A stretch of DNA of 64,000 nt from Gordonia asplenii (GCF_012933505.1 NZ_JABBNB010000004.1:62001-126000), one strand, 5' to 3'; shown: positions 9,417 through 18,924, counted from the stretch's first letter. The notes: generated by a model from the letters alone, not told the origin. Translations and numbers: made by a program.

Positions 9417-9925
9417 ACACCCAACTGGCACAAGCCGCCATCGAAGCGGACCCCGATCTGCCGATCATCCGCATCACCCGCGATTTCCACGCGACGCCCG
9501 CGCAGCTGGTCAAGGCGCACACCGACCCCGACCTCGCCCTGCGTTGGATCGGCCCGGACGGGATGGAGAATCGCATCATCACCTGGGATGCGCGCAACGG
9601 CGGGGAGTGGCGCTACGTTGCCTCCCGCGCCGCGAGCGGGCCTGATCTCAACCGCGAGGAGTACGTCTTCCGCGGTTGTTTCCACACCGTCGGCGACGAC
9701 GTCATCGTGCAGACCTTCACCTGGGAGGGGCAGCCCGACGGCGTGTCCCTGGAGACGCTGCGTTTCGAGGATCTGGGCGACGGCCGGACGCGGCTGCACG
9801 CGCAGTCGCTCGTCGACTCGTTCGAGTCGCGGGACGCCTGGCTGCGCTCGGGCATGGAAGTCGGCGTCAACGACGGCTATGCCAAACTCGACGCGCTCAT
9901 CGCTGCGGGTACGGTGGCTCCGTGA
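9413..9925 (+). CDS. AHSA1/SRPBCC-domain protein
   Basis: 170 residues with the START/SRPBCC pattern: IRITRDFHATPAQLVKAHTDPDLALRWIGP at the N-terminus and a C-terminal helix GMEVGVNDGYAKLDAL. This fold binds hydrophobic ligands; no enzymatic role is established for this subgroup. The ArsR-AHSA1 pairing is very common in actinobacteria. It overlaps the ArsR gene and the next gene by 4 bp each, so all three are one coupled operon. Confidence 0.88.
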   Translation: MNTQLAQAAIEADPDLPIIRITRDFHATPAQLVKAHTDPDLALRWIGPDGMENRIITWDARNGGEWRYVASRAASGPDLNREEYVFRGCFHTVGDDVIVQTFTWEGQPDGVSLETLRFEDLGDGRTRLHAQSLVDSFESRDAWLRSGMEVGVNDGYAKLDALIAAGTVAP

Positions 9926-10485
9926 CCACCGGACTCGCCGCCCTCGCGCCCGCCGACCGTCATCGAGCCATCGCCGGTGACTTCGCGAAATACGTTGCCG
10001 CAACGACAGATTGGGATGCACAGTCGCCGGTCGGCGACTGGCGGGCGCGTGATGTCGTACGCCACCTCGTCGACTGGTTCCCCGCTTTCCTCGCCGCCGG
10101 TGGCGTGACTCTGGCGTCGACGCCGTCGGTCGACGACGACCCCGCCGCGGCCTGGGCGGCGCACAGCGCGGCGGTTCAGCAACTCCTCGACGGCGCCGGT
10201 GCGGCCGAGGATTTCACTCACCCGCAGATCGGTACGTTCCCGCTCCCGATCGCCGTCGACATGTTCTACACCGCCGATGTCTTCATGCACACCTGGGACC
10301 TCGCGCGATCGAGCGGCGTCACGCCCGATCTCGACGACGAGTTCGCCGCCAACCTGCTCGCCGGGATGACGCCGATCGAGGAGATGTTGCGTTCATCGGG
10401 ACAGTACGGCCCGGCCAAACCGGTGGCCGCCGACGCCGGAGCCGTCGCGAAGCTGGCGGCGTTCATCGGGCGCGACCCAGCCTGA
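9922..10485 (+). CDS. TIGR03086-type, mycothiol-dependent isomerase-fold protein
   Basis: 187 residues with the DinB/MDMPI-like four-helix fold pattern: WDAQSPVGDWRARDVVRHLVDW near residue 33 and VFMHTWDLARSSG near residue 117. These His residues bind metal in related proteins. The GTG start overlaps the AHSA1 stop (GTGA). The family includes mycothiol-dependent maleylpyruvate isomerases, but this subgroup's substrate is unknown. Confidence 0.82.
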   Translation: MTTGLAALAPADRHRAIAGDFAKYVAATTDWDAQSPVGDWRARDVVRHLVDWFPAFLAAGGVTLASTPSVDDDPAAAWAAHSAAVQQLLDGAGAAEDFTHPQIGTFPLPIAVDMFYTADVFMHTWDLARSSGVTPDLDDEFAANLLAGMTPIEEMLRSSGQYGPAKPVAADAGAVAKLAAFIGRDPA

Positions 10486-10589
10486 ACTGGGGATATTCGA
10501 CGACGCCGGGTCAAGTGGGCGCGAGCCCGCACCCGGCGTCGCCGGGTTTGCGCGGCGCCCGTCACATTTCGCGGAGTAGCGTTGAACAG

Positions 10590-12041
10590 GTGGCAGATCA
10601 TGACACCCCCACCACCAACACTCCGCTCACCGAATCCCACCCCACCGAGTCGCGCCCGCCGTCGGCCCGAACCCTCGGCGAGCTGCGCGCCAGCGGACAT
10701 GTTCAGCGCGACGTGCGCGACGAGATCCGCAACAACCTGCTCAATGCCCTACGCGCGGGCGTCGATCCGTGGCCGGGGATCGTCGGCTTCGAGGCGACCG
10801 TCATTCCGCAGCTCGAACGCGCCCTGCTCGCCGGTCACGACGTCGTGATGCTCGGTGAACGCGGCCAGGGCAAGACCCGCATCCTGCGGACCATGGTCGG
10901 GCTGCTCGACGAGTGGACACCCGTCATCGCCGGATCCGAACTGGGCGAACACCCCTACGAGCCGATCACCCCGGCGTCGATCCGCAAGGCCGCCGATCTG
11001 CTCGACGGTCTGCCGATCGAATGGCGGCACCGCAGCGAGCGCTACAGCGAGAAGCTGGCCACCCCGGACACGTCGGTCGCCGACCTCGTCGGCGACATCG
11101 ACCCGATGAAGGTCGCCGAAGGTCGCAGCCTCGGTGATCCGGAGACCATTCACTTCGGTCTGATCCCACGCGCGCATCGCGGCATCATCGCGATCAACGA
11201 GCTGCCCGACCTCGCCGAGCGCATCCAGGTGTCGATGCTCAATGTCATGGAGGAGCGCGACATTCAGGTTCGCGGCTACTCGTTGCGCCTGCCGCTCGAC
11301 GTCCTGGTGCTCGCCAGCGCGAACCCCGAGGACTACACCAACCGCGGCCGGATCATCACGCCGCTCAAGGACCGGTTCGGCGCAGAGATCCGCACCCACT
11401 ACCCCCTCGACCTCGACGACGAGGTGGAGGTCATCGAGCAGGAAGCCGACCTCACGGCGACCGTCCCGACGTTCATCATCGAGATCCTCGCTCGCTTCAC
11501 CCGCTACGTCCGCGATCATCCATCGGTGGACCAGCGATCCGGAGTGTCGGCGCGATTCTCCATCGCCGGAGCGGAAACCGTTGCGGCAGCGGCACTTCAC
11601 CGCGCGGCGCTTCTCGGCGAGGACGTACCGGTGGCGCGTGTCGTCGACCTGGAGTCGGTGATCGAGGTGCTGCGCGGCAAGATCGAGTTCGAGTCCGGGG
11701 AACAGGGACGCGAACTGGAGATCCTCGAACACCTGCTGCGCAAGTCGGTCGCCGACACCGTGCGTGCCCACCTCGGCGGCATCGACATGGCGCCGCTGGT
11801 CACCGCGCTGGAAAGCGGTGATCCGGTTGTCACCGGCGATCGAGTCACCGCGGTCGAATTGCTCGGCGCACTTCCCGATCCGGCCCGCACCCGGCCCGTC
11901 GTCGACGCGCTCGCCGAACGTTTCGAAGCGACGATCGACGGGGAACGTGCCAGTGCCCTCGAACTCGCCCTGGAAGGTCTGTACCTGGCGCGGCGGATCA
12001 GCAAAGAAGCTGACGACGCCGGGCAGACCGTCTACGGCTGA
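10590..12041 (+). CDS. MoxR/Mg-chelatase-like AAA+ ATPase (Rv0958-type)
   Basis: AAA+ ATPase of 483 residues from GTG at 10590. Walker A is GERGQGKTRI, Walker B/sensor region IIAINELPDL, and sensor 1 is VLVLASANPEDYTNRG. It resembles the ATPase half of magnesium chelatase. The next gene encodes a VWA protein, matching Rv0958-Rv0959. Such MoxR-VWA pairs act as chaperone or remodelling machines; the client is unknown. In M. tuberculosis this pair follows purH directly; here about 8 kb of extra genes separate them. Confidence 0.92.
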   Translation: MADHDTPTTNTPLTESHPTESRPPSARTLGELRASGHVQRDVRDEIRNNLLNALRAGVDPWPGIVGFEATVIPQLERALLAGHDVVMLGERGQGKTRILRTMVGLLDEWTPVIAGSELGEHPYEPITPASIRKAADLLDGLPIEWRHRSERYSEKLATPDTSVADLVGDIDPMKVAEGRSLGDPETIHFGLIPRAHRGIIAINELPDLAERIQVSMLNVMEERDIQVRGYSLRLPLDVLVLASANPEDYTNRGRIITPLKDRFGAEIRTHYPLDLDDEVEVIEQEADLTATVPTFIIEILARFTRYVRDHPSVDQRSGVSARFSIAGAETVAAAALHRAALLGEDVPVARVVDLESVIEVLRGKIEFESGEQGRELEILEHLLRKSVADTVRAHLGGIDMAPLVTALESGDPVVTGDRVTAVELLGALPDPARTRPVVDALAERFEATIDGERASALELALEGLYLARRISKEADDAGQTVYG

Positions 12042-12058
12042 CATCTATCGGAGAAGCC

Positions 12059-14026
12059 ATGGCCGACAAGAACTTTCACCGTTCCCGCTATCGTCCCTAC
12101 GTCGACGGGCCGGATCCGCTGGCCCCGCCCGTCGATCTGCGTGAGGCGCTCGCGGAGATCGGCGAGGACGTGATGAGCGGAGTGTCGCCGCAGCGGGCGA
12201 TGCGAGAACTGCTCCGCCGCGGATCGCAGAACATGCGCGGCCTCGACCAGCTGCGCGAGCAGATCAACCGTCGACGCAATCAACTGCTGCGCGAACGGAA
12301 TCTGGACGGGACGTTCGCCGAGATCCGGGAGCTGCTCGACCGAGCGGTCCTCGAGGAACGCAAACAGCTCGCCCGCGATCTCGACGACGACGCGCGCTTC
12401 GCCGAGATGCAGATCGGCAACCTGCCGTCGTCGACGGCGCAGGCCGTCGAAGAGCTGTCGTCGTACGACTGGCGCAGTCCTCAGGCCCGCGCCGACTACG
12501 ACAAGATCAAAGATCTGCTGGGCCGGGAGCTGCTCGATCAGCGGTTCGCCGGCATGAAGCAGGCGATGGAAGGCGCGAGCGAGCAAGACCGTCAACAGAT
12601 TACGGAGATGTTGTCGGACCTCAACAAGTTGCTAGACGCGCACAACCGCGGCGAGGACACCACCGAGCAGTTCGCCGAGTTCATGGACAAACACGGCGAC
12701 TTCTTCCCCGATAATCCGCGCAACACCGAGGAGCTGATCGACTCCCTGGCACAGCGGGCCGCCGCGGCACAACAGTTCTACAATTCGCTCTCGCCCGAGC
12801 AACGCGCCGAACTGGACCAGTTGGCGCAGCAGGCGTTCGGCTCACCGGAGCTGATGAGTCAACTGGCGCAAATGGATTCGCTGTTGCGCGACGCCCGTCC
12901 CGGGTTGGATTGGGACAATGCGCAGTCGTTTTCCGGTGATCGCCCGATGGGACTCGGCGAAGGCGCCGCGGCGATCCGCGACATCTCCGAACTCGAAGCG
13001 CTCAGCGAGCAACTGTCGCAGCAGTACGCGGGTGCCGAACTCGCCGACCTCGACCTCGACGCTCTGGAACGTCAACTCGGCCCCGAGGCGGTAGCCGACG
13101 CCCGGATGCTCGCCGAGTTGGAGAAGGCGTTGTCGGACCAGGGATTCTTCGAGCGCACCGCCGACGGCGAGTTGCGGCTGAGTCCGAAAGCCATGCGGCA
13201 GTTGGGGCAAACCATCTTCAAGGATGTGGCGCAGCAACTGTCGGGCCGGTCCGGTGATCGTCGTACTCGCCAGACCGGGCTGCTCGGCGAGCCGACCGGG
13301 GCGTCGCGCGAATGGGAATTCGGCGACACCGATCCGTGGGATGTGACCCGCACGGTCACAAATGCGTTGGTACGCACCGCGAGTGAGCCGGGCGGGGCGT
13401 CGAACGGCGTGCGACTCGATGTGCGCGACGTCGAGGTGATCGACACCGAGGCACGGACTCAGGCCGCCGTCGTGCTGTTGGTCGACACGTCGTTCTCGAT
13501 GGAGATGGAGGGCCGCTGGACGCCGATGAAGCGAACGGCCATCGCGTTGAATCACTTGATATCCACGCGATTCCGCACCGACGAACTGCATCTGATCGCA
13601 TTCGGTCGGTATGCGCGGTCCATCGACGTCGCCGAGTTGACCGGATTGTCGCCGCGGATGGAGCAGGGCACCAACCTGCATCACGCGCTGCTGCTCGCGC
13701 AGCGGCACCTGCGTCGATTCCCGAACGCGCAGCCCGTTGTCCTGATCGTCACCGACGGTGAACCGACGGCACACCTCGATCCGTCCGGCGAACCGTTCTT
13801 CTTCTACCCGCCACATCCGCAGACGATCGCGCTGACAATTCGCGAACTCGACCACATCGCCCGGATGGGTTCGCAGATAACGATTTTCCGGCTCGGCGAA
13901 GACCCCGGACTGGCCGAATTCATCGACCACATCGCTCGGCGGGTCGGGGGACGCGTGGTCGCCCCCGACATCGACGGTCTGGGCGCGGCCGTCGTCGGGG
14001 ACTACCTGCGGGCGCGGCGAGGCTAG
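12059..14026 (+). CDS. VWA-domain partner of the AAA ATPase (Rv0959-type)
   Basis: 655 residues. The first 450 are charged and helical with many Gln/Leu/Asp repeats. The C-terminal von Willebrand A domain has an intact metal-binding MIDAS: VDTSFSMEMEG (DxSxS) and VTDGEPT. A GGAGAAG ribosome site precedes the ATG, 17 bp after the ATPase gene. It is probably the substrate-binding partner of the ATPase, by analogy with ChlI-ChlD and MoxR-VWA systems. Confidence 0.92.
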   Translation: MADKNFHRSRYRPYVDGPDPLAPPVDLREALAEIGEDVMSGVSPQRAMRELLRRGSQNMRGLDQLREQINRRRNQLLRERNLDGTFAEIRELLDRAVLEERKQLARDLDDDARFAEMQIGNLPSSTAQAVEELSSYDWRSPQARADYDKIKDLLGRELLDQRFAGMKQAMEGASEQDRQQITEMLSDLNKLLDAHNRGEDTTEQFAEFMDKHGDFFPDNPRNTEELIDSLAQRAAAAQQFYNSLSPEQRAELDQLAQQAFGSPELMSQLAQMDSLLRDARPGLDWDNAQSFSGDRPMGLGEGAAAIRDISELEALSEQLSQQYAGAELADLDLDALERQLGPEAVADARMLAELEKALSDQGFFERTADGELRLSPKAMRQLGQTIFKDVAQQLSGRSGDRRTRQTGLLGEPTGASREWEFGDTDPWDVTRTVTNALVRTASEPGGASNGVRLDVRDVEVIDTEARTQAAVVLLVDTSFSMEMEGRWTPMKRTAIALNHLISTRFRTDELHLIAFGRYARSIDVAELTGLSPRMEQGTNLHHALLLAQRHLRRFPNAQPVVLIVTDGEPTAHLDPSGEPFFFYPPHPQTIALTIRELDHIARMGSQITIFRLGEDPGLAEFIDHIARRVGGRVVAPDIDGLGAAVVGDYLRARRG

Positions 14027-14035
14027 GAGAGCCGG

Positions 14036-14100
14036 GCTGATTGCAGTCTGTCTCGTGGTCGGCGTCGAGGGAGCATTTCCCTCGCCGAGCCTGACGAGGC
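14036..14100. repeat. Diverged copy of the GATTGCA intergenic repeat
   Basis: CTGATTGCAGTCTGTC followed by a TTCCCTCG core resembles the two 80-bp repeats at 6257-6440. Like them it lies in a convergent intergenic gap, here between the VWA gene and the AEC transporter. Similarity is partial, and the relationship was judged by eye. Confidence 0.45.
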
Positions 14101-14116
14101 AGTTTCCACTCGGCCG

Positions 14117-15052
14117 CTAGGTGAGCAATGCCGCCGTCACCGCGATCACCGGGATCGACACCAGCGTCGTCACGAGGGCGCAGTCGCGGGCCAGGACTTC
14201 GCCGCGCCGGTAGCGGGTCGCGTACACGAAGACGTTCTGTGCGGTGGGCAACGCTGCGATGACCACCTGGGCGAAGAGTGCGTGTCCGCTCATGCCGAAG
14301 CCCCAGCGGGCGATCGCGTAGGCCAGCAACGGCATCCCCACCATCTTCAGCACGGTCGCCAGGGCGACGTCGCGTCGGGGACTCTCGCCTTTGCGGAGCA
14401 CCTTGACTCCGGTCAGCGACAGCCCGAATGCCAACAGCGCCAACGGAACCGACGCGTCGCCGAGCATCTTCATGGGTTCGGACACCGCCGCCGGAGGATG
14501 CCAATGCAGGAACGAAAAGGCAAGGCCGGCAACGCCTCCCAGCATGATGGGATTCGTCAGCGGTGCGGTCACGGCGTTGCGTACCGACGAGCGGCTCGGG
14601 GAACCGGTGAGCGCGGTGACGTCGAGCGTGACCAGCGCGATCGGCGTGTAGATCAAGATTTGAAACAGCAGCAACGGCGCCAGGAACGACGCGTCGTGCA
14701 GGACGAAGATCGCGATGGGCAGGCCCAGGTTGACGCTGTTGACGAACGACGACGACAGCGCGCCGATCATCGCCTCCGGCACGTCACGGTGCAGGAGCAG
14801 GCGTGCGAGAAGTGCGTAGACCGCACCGGTGGTCAGCGCGCTCACGGCCGCGACGACCAGGGTGGAGGAGAACACCACCGAGAGGTCCGTGGTCAGCAGC
14901 GAATGAAACAGCAACGCCGGAGTGCAGACGAAAAACACCAGACGCGAGAGGACCTGGGTGGCGGACGGTCCCAGCGCCTTGGTCCGACCGAGCACAAAAC
15001 CCACTGCCACCACGATGAAGATGACGGTGAAGCCTGAGATGACGCCGGACAC
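14117..15052 (-). CDS. AEC (auxin efflux carrier) family transporter
   Basis: Inner-membrane secondary transporter with about ten hydrophobic segments in two repeats. GTG at 15052 gives 311 residues, the family's usual length, beginning SGVISGFTVIFIVVAVGFVLGR. The duplicated core motifs SFVNSVNLGLPIAIF and ALPTAQNVFVYATRY contain the family's Asn/Gly crossover points. Earlier starts would add about 60 residues with no conserved content. The bacterial members move organic acids or amino-acid-like anions; the substrate is unknown. Confidence 0.85.
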   Translation of the reverse strand: MSGVISGFTVIFIVVAVGFVLGRTKALGPSATQVLSRLVFFVCTPALLFHSLLTTDLSVVFSSTLVVAAVSALTTGAVYALLARLLLHRDVPEAMIGALSSSFVNSVNLGLPIAIFVLHDASFLAPLLLFQILIYTPIALVTLDVTALTGSPSRSSVRNAVTAPLTNPIMLGGVAGLAFSFLHWHPPAAVSEPMKMLGDASVPLALLAFGLSLTGVKVLRKGESPRRDVALATVLKMVGMPLLAYAIARWGFGMSGHALFAQVVIAALPTAQNVFVYATRYRRGEVLARDCALVTTLVSIPVIAVTAALLT

Positions 15053-15186
15053 GACAGGCCACTCTAGTGTCTCGTGTCGGCGATTGTCGTACGGTCGGGC
15101 GACCGAAGCCGGGCCTGTCACCGTCGATCCGTAAGGTGGAGTGAGCAATCGTAGATTCGCGACATTCGCGAGAGAGGGGAGCGATC

Positions 15187-15882
15187 GTGACTGCGCCGTC
15201 TGGGCCACCGGCACGCGATCAGGAGGACTCGACGCCACCGGAGAGAATCGACCTCGTCAAGGGCGACGACGGTTCGACGTCGCAGACCGAGCTGGTGCAA
15301 CTGCCGACCACCGGCGACGCGGCCGCCGTCGCGACACCGGTGGTCGATGACTTCCTCCCAGCCGATCCGCCGATTCCTGATTATCAGCCCTATCCGCCGG
15401 GCGGGCCGGTCGCGCCCGCAGCGTTCGGCGCGGCACCGCAGAACTACGCACAGCCCCTGCCGAGCTACCCGCAACCACCGCAGCACTCGCAACCGCAGCA
15501 GAACTACGGTCAACCGCAGCAGAACTACGGCCCGCAGTTCGTCACCCCACCGCCGGCGTACGGCCCGGGCTACGGTGCGGCGCCGTACAACCCGTACGGC
15601 GCCCAATATCCGATGCTGCCGCCGACGAAGCACACCGATGCGAAGGCCGTCATCTCGCTCATCCTGGGTGTCCTCAGCGTCCCGTTGGCGTTCTTGTGCG
15701 GAGTCTTCGGAATCATCGGTGCCGTCGCGGGGATCATCCTCGGTGGCGTTGCCATCAACGAGGCCGGCAAGACGGGCAACAAGACCAATCGCGGGATGGC
15801 GATCGGCGGTCTGGTGTTGTCTATCCTGGACATCCTGCTCGCCATCGCGGTCTTCGCGGTGATCATCGCAACCGGCAGATGA
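15187..15882 (+). CDS. Pro/Gln/Tyr-rich DUF4190 membrane protein
   Basis: 231 residues from GTG with a GAGAGGGGAG ribosome site. The first 145 residues are disordered and rich in Pro, Gln and Tyr (repeated QQNYGQPQ). Two hydrophobic segments follow around a Gly-rich hairpin, AVISLILGVLSVPLAF and GIIGAVAGIILGGVAI, with a third segment at the C-terminus. This DUF4190 layout is common in actinobacterial envelope proteins of unknown function. It pairs with a similar gene just downstream. Confidence 0.8.
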   Translation: MTAPSGPPARDQEDSTPPERIDLVKGDDGSTSQTELVQLPTTGDAAAVATPVVDDFLPADPPIPDYQPYPPGGPVAPAAFGAAPQNYAQPLPSYPQPPQHSQPQQNYGQPQQNYGPQFVTPPPAYGPGYGAAPYNPYGAQYPMLPPTKHTDAKAVISLILGVLSVPLAFLCGVFGIIGAVAGIILGGVAINEAGKTGNKTNRGMAIGGLVLSILDILLAIAVFAVIIATGR

Positions 15883-15918
15883 GATGCCAAGCCCCCGATC
15901 TAGTGAAAGTATGAGGCC

Positions 15919-16656
15919 ATGACCGGTCCAGATATGTCCAAACCGGGTCCTTCGGCAGAACCTGGCGCCTATGACCAGACGCAACTGCGTGACGTCTCGA
16001 AGCTGGACCTGAACAAGCAGCCGGCGGCCGACGACTTCAGCCCGGTGCAATCCAACCCCGGCTACCAGCCCTCCAACCCCGGCTACCAGCCCTCCAACCC
16101 GGGGTATCAGCCCTCCAACCCGGGGTATCAAGCGCCGACGCCGGGTTACGAAGCGCAGTCCAATCCCGGCTACCAGCAGTCCAATCCCGGCTACCAGGCC
16201 CAGCCCAACCCGGGCTACCAGCCGTCGAATCCGGGCTACCAGCCCCCGTCGACGCCATATGTCGCGCCGGGCGCGAGCAGCCAGCCGAACTATTCGGGCT
16301 ATCCGGCACCGTCGTATCCGCAGCAGCCCTATGCCGCGGGCTACCCGGCCGCGCAGCCGTACGGCGCGCAGTATCCCGGCGCCTACCCGGGCGGCTACGG
16401 CTACACCGCCACGACGACGAACACCAAGGCCATCGTGTCGCTGATCCTGGGCATCGCCGGGCTCACCGCGACCTGCGGTCTGCTCGGCATCGGCGGATTG
16501 ATCCTCGGCTACCTGGCCAAGCGGGAGATCGACGAGTCCGGCGGCACCCAGGACGGCTCCGGACTGGCGCTGGCCGGGATAATCCTGGGCTGGATCTGTG
16601 TCGCTGTCATCGTGTTGTTCGTGGCGTTCATCATCATCTCGATCGCGACGTCCTGA
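15919..16656 (+). CDS. DUF4190 membrane protein with NPGYQP heptad repeats
   Basis: 245 residues. Residues 35-120 hold about nine copies of a seven-residue unit close to SNPGYQP. A Tyr/Ala/Pro-rich stretch follows, then a C-terminal membrane pair starting KAIVSLILGIAGLTATCG. It lies 36 bp after the first DUF4190 gene. The repeat resembles low-complexity phase-separating or wall-spanning tails, but no function is established. The repeat DNA may vary in copy number between strains. Confidence 0.8.
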   Translation: MTGPDMSKPGPSAEPGAYDQTQLRDVSKLDLNKQPAADDFSPVQSNPGYQPSNPGYQPSNPGYQPSNPGYQAPTPGYEAQSNPGYQQSNPGYQAQPNPGYQPSNPGYQPPSTPYVAPGASSQPNYSGYPAPSYPQQPYAAGYPAAQPYGAQYPGAYPGGYGYTATTTNTKAIVSLILGIAGLTATCGLLGIGGLILGYLAKREIDESGGTQDGSGLALAGIILGWICVAVIVLFVAFIIISIATS

Positions 16657-16727
16657 CCGCTCGTTTTGGACGTAGCAGCAACCTTCGGTAGTCTTGAGAG
16701 GTTGTATGCCGCTCCCGACCGGGCTCA

Positions 16728-16747
16728 GTTGGTGTACGCACACCAAC
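16728..16747 (+). promoter_or_regulatory. Short inverted repeat upstream of rpmF
   Basis: GTTGGTG-N6-CACCAAC is a perfect 7-bp inverted repeat in the 144-bp gap between the DUF4190 gene and rpmF. It could be an operator of rpmF or a weak terminator. There is no T-run after it. Confidence 0.35.
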
Positions 16748-16800
16748 GACTCGCACGGTATACCTGCACGGAACCTGCATGAAATGAGAAGGGCTTAATC

Positions 16801-16974
16801 ATGGCTGTACCCAAGCGCCGTATGTCGCGGGCCAACTCCCGCAGCCGTCGTTCGCAGTGGAAGGCGGACAACCCGGCGTTGCAAGAGACCAAGGTCAACG
16901 GCGTTGCGCAGCGCATCCCGCGTCGCCTCGTCAAGGCTGCACAGCTCGGCCTGGTCGACCTCGACCGCCGCTAG
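16801..16974 (+). CDS. rpmF: 50S ribosomal protein L32
   Basis: 57 residues beginning [20 protein letters not shown]. It has no cysteines, so it is the zinc-independent form that actinobacteria use as standard. An AGAAGGG ribosome site sits 7 bp upstream. It is too short for many gene finders. A strong terminator follows 14 bp after the stop. In M. tuberculosis rpmF lies just before mprA; here about 13 kb of other genes separate them. Confidence 0.96.
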   Translation: MAVPKRRMSRANSRSRRSQWKADNPALQETKVNGVAQRIPRRLVKAAQLGLVDLDRR

Positions 16975-16987
16975 TCGCACCCGAGCG

Positions 16988-17018
16988 AACCCCCGCCTCC
17001 CAGTAGGAGGCGGGGGTT
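16988..17018 (+). terminator. Rho-independent terminator after rpmF
   Basis: An 11-bp GC-rich perfect stem (CCCCCGCCTCC and complement) with loop CAGTA is extended by AA/TT pairs and followed by TTTC. Confidence 0.9.
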
Positions 17019-17081
17019 TCGTCGTTGATGGGCCGAGTCGACGATGAGTCGAGTCGAGGAGACCACTTGCCGAATCATTAG

Positions 17082-17103
17082 TTGTGTTTCTACAATCCTT
17101 GTA
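17082..17103 (+). promoter_or_regulatory. Overlapping palindromes at the exporter start (MarR operator candidate)
   Basis: TTGT-N6-ACAA at 17082-17095 overlaps a perfect TACAATCCTTGTA palindrome at 17091-17103. The second palindrome runs into the exporter's ATG. The MarR gene is the next gene of the operon and is the likely binder. A site this close to the start codon suggests a leaderless or very short leader transcript. Confidence 0.55.
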
Positions 17104-18479
17104 TGGCCACAATCATTTCCGAGCTCAGCTCTCGGCGCAAGACGCTGGTGCTGGTCACCTGCAGCTTGAGCCTGCTGATCTCCTCGATGGATATCACCAT
17201 CGTCAACGTCGCGCTGCCCGACATCCGCGTCGACCTCGGCGCCTCGGTGTCCAGCCTGCAATGGGTGGTCGACGTCTACACGCTCACCCTGGCGACGTTG
17301 CTGATGGTGTCGGGGGCGGCGGCCGACCGGTTCGGTCGACGCCGCGTCTTCCGCATCGGCCTGATCACCTTCGCGGTCGGCTCGCTGATGTGCAGCCTGG
17401 CCCCGACGATCGGCGTCCTCATCGCCGCACGATTCCTGCAGGCGGTCGGTGGCTCGATGCTCAACCCGGTGGCGATGTCCATCATCACCGCAACCTTCAC
17501 CGACCGCGTCGAACGCGCCCGCGCGATCGGTGTGTGGGGCGCCGTCGTCGGTGTGTCGACGGCCATCGGCCCGATGATCGGCGGACTGCTGATCCATTCG
17601 CTCGGTTGGCAGTCGGTGTTCTGGATCAACCTGCCCATCATCGCCGTCGCACTGCTCGGCACCGTCCTCGTGGTTCCCGAGTCCAAGGCGTCGAAGGCGC
17701 GTCGATTCGACCCGCTCGGGCAGTTGCTCGCGGCGATCGCACTCTTCACGCTCGTGTTCGCGCTGATCGAGAAGATGCCGCTGCTGTTGATCGTCAGCGG
17801 GGTGGCCGGCGTCGCGTTCGTGGTTCACGAGCGTCGCCACGCCTCGCCGTTCCTCAATCTGCGCTTCTTCCGGAGTGTGCCGTTCTCCGCTGCGACGATC
17901 ACCGCGGTCTGTGCGTTCGCCGGTTTCGGTGCGTTCCTGTTCACCATGTCGATCTACCTGCAGGACACGCGCGCGCTCTCGCCGGTGCAGACCGGCGCGA
18001 TGTTCCTGCCGATGGCACTGGCGGTGTTGGTCTGTTCGCCGCTGTCGGGACGGTTGGTCGGGAACTTCGGGGCCCGTCCGTCACTCGCGGGCGGCGGAGC
18101 GCTGATGACCATCGCCGCGGTACTGCTGACTACCGTCACGCCGACGACGTCGCTGACCGCTCTGGCCGGGATCTTCGCGGTCTTCGGAGTGGGCTTCGGT
18201 TTGCTGAACGCCCCCATCACCAACTCCGCGGTCAGCGGCATGCCGGTGGATCAGGCGGGCGCGGCCGCCGCGGTGGCGACGACGAGTCGCCAGGTGGGCA
18301 TCACCATCGGCGTCGCGCTGTGCGGACAATTGGCCGGCGCGGGCCTGTGGTGGACGGTCACGGCGCTGGCCGCGATCATCGTCGTGCTGGGCTTCGCGGC
18401 TACCGGTGCGGTAGCCGAACGGACCCGGCGACAGGTCGCCGAACTATTCGACGACGCTAAGGAGCCGGCCGATGCCTGA
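17103..18479 (+). CDS. DHA2/EmrB-QacA-type multidrug exporter (MFS)
   Basis: Proton-driven efflux pump of 458 residues. Motif D1 is SSMDITIVNVALPDI near residue 22, motif A is GAAADRFGRRRVFRIG, and motif C is GAVVGVSTAIGPMIGG. About 13-14 membrane segments are expected. ATG 17103 is preferred to an upstream ATG at 17082 because motif spacing then fits the family. The 3' end overlaps the marR start by 8 bp. Confidence 0.93.
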   Translation: MATIISELSSRRKTLVLVTCSLSLLISSMDITIVNVALPDIRVDLGASVSSLQWVVDVYTLTLATLLMVSGAAADRFGRRRVFRIGLITFAVGSLMCSLAPTIGVLIAARFLQAVGGSMLNPVAMSIITATFTDRVERARAIGVWGAVVGVSTAIGPMIGGLLIHSLGWQSVFWINLPIIAVALLGTVLVVPESKASKARRFDPLGQLLAAIALFTLVFALIEKMPLLLIVSGVAGVAFVVHERRHASPFLNLRFFRSVPFSAATITAVCAFAGFGAFLFTMSIYLQDTRALSPVQTGAMFLPMALAVLVCSPLSGRLVGNFGARPSLAGGGALMTIAAVLLTTVTPTTSLTALAGIFAVFGVGFGLLNAPITNSAVSGMPVDQAGAAAAVATTSRQVGITIGVALCGQLAGAGLWWTVTALAAIIVVLGFAATGAVAERTRRQVAELFDDAKEPADA

Positions 18480-18894
18480 CCCGACACCCACCCCGGAGGA
18501 AGTGTGGAACCTGTTGGTGCACATCGCATTCGACGACCGCGATGGCTGGCGACGGGCAGTCGCCGAGCACACCGGCGTGGCATTCAGCCGGATTCGCGTG
18601 CTCAAACGACTTGCGCGTAGCGGCCCGACGACGCTGAAGGATCTCGCGCACGCCAGTGCGATGGACCAACCGGCCACGACGGTGGCGATCAACGAGTTGG
18701 AGGCGCGCGGCATGGTGATCCGCGACGTCGACGCAGCCGATCGGCGTCGAAAACTGGTGTCTATCACCGACGTCGGGCGCGAGGTGATCGCCAAGGCGCA
18801 CGCGGTACCCGACCCGGCGCCCGCCGCACTGCGGGAGTTCGACGTCGACGACTTGGCGGCGCTGCGAAAGTTGTTGCGGCGCTTGGAGAAGTAG
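18472..18894 (+). CDS. MarR-family transcriptional regulator
   Basis: 140 residues with a winged helix: SRIRVLKRLARSGPTTLKDLAHASAMDQPATTVAINELEARGMV, then the wing RDVDAADRRRKLVSITDVG. It overlaps the exporter gene, and so probably represses it through the palindromes at 17082-17103. Ligand unknown. Confidence 0.93.
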   Translation: MPDPTPTPEEVWNLLVHIAFDDRDGWRRAVAEHTGVAFSRIRVLKRLARSGPTTLKDLAHASAMDQPATTVAINELEARGMVIRDVDAADRRRKLVSITDVGREVIAKAHAVPDPAPAALREFDVDDLAALRKLLRRLEK

Positions 18895-18924
18895 CCTTCT
18901 CGACGCCGGCGGCCGGTTGCGAAG

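Noticed and set aside
15118..16746. Minus-strand open frame of 542 codons with repeated VGGLVAGVG-like sequence
   Set aside because: It is the complement of two DUF4190 genes; the apparent repeats mirror the NPGYQP codons.
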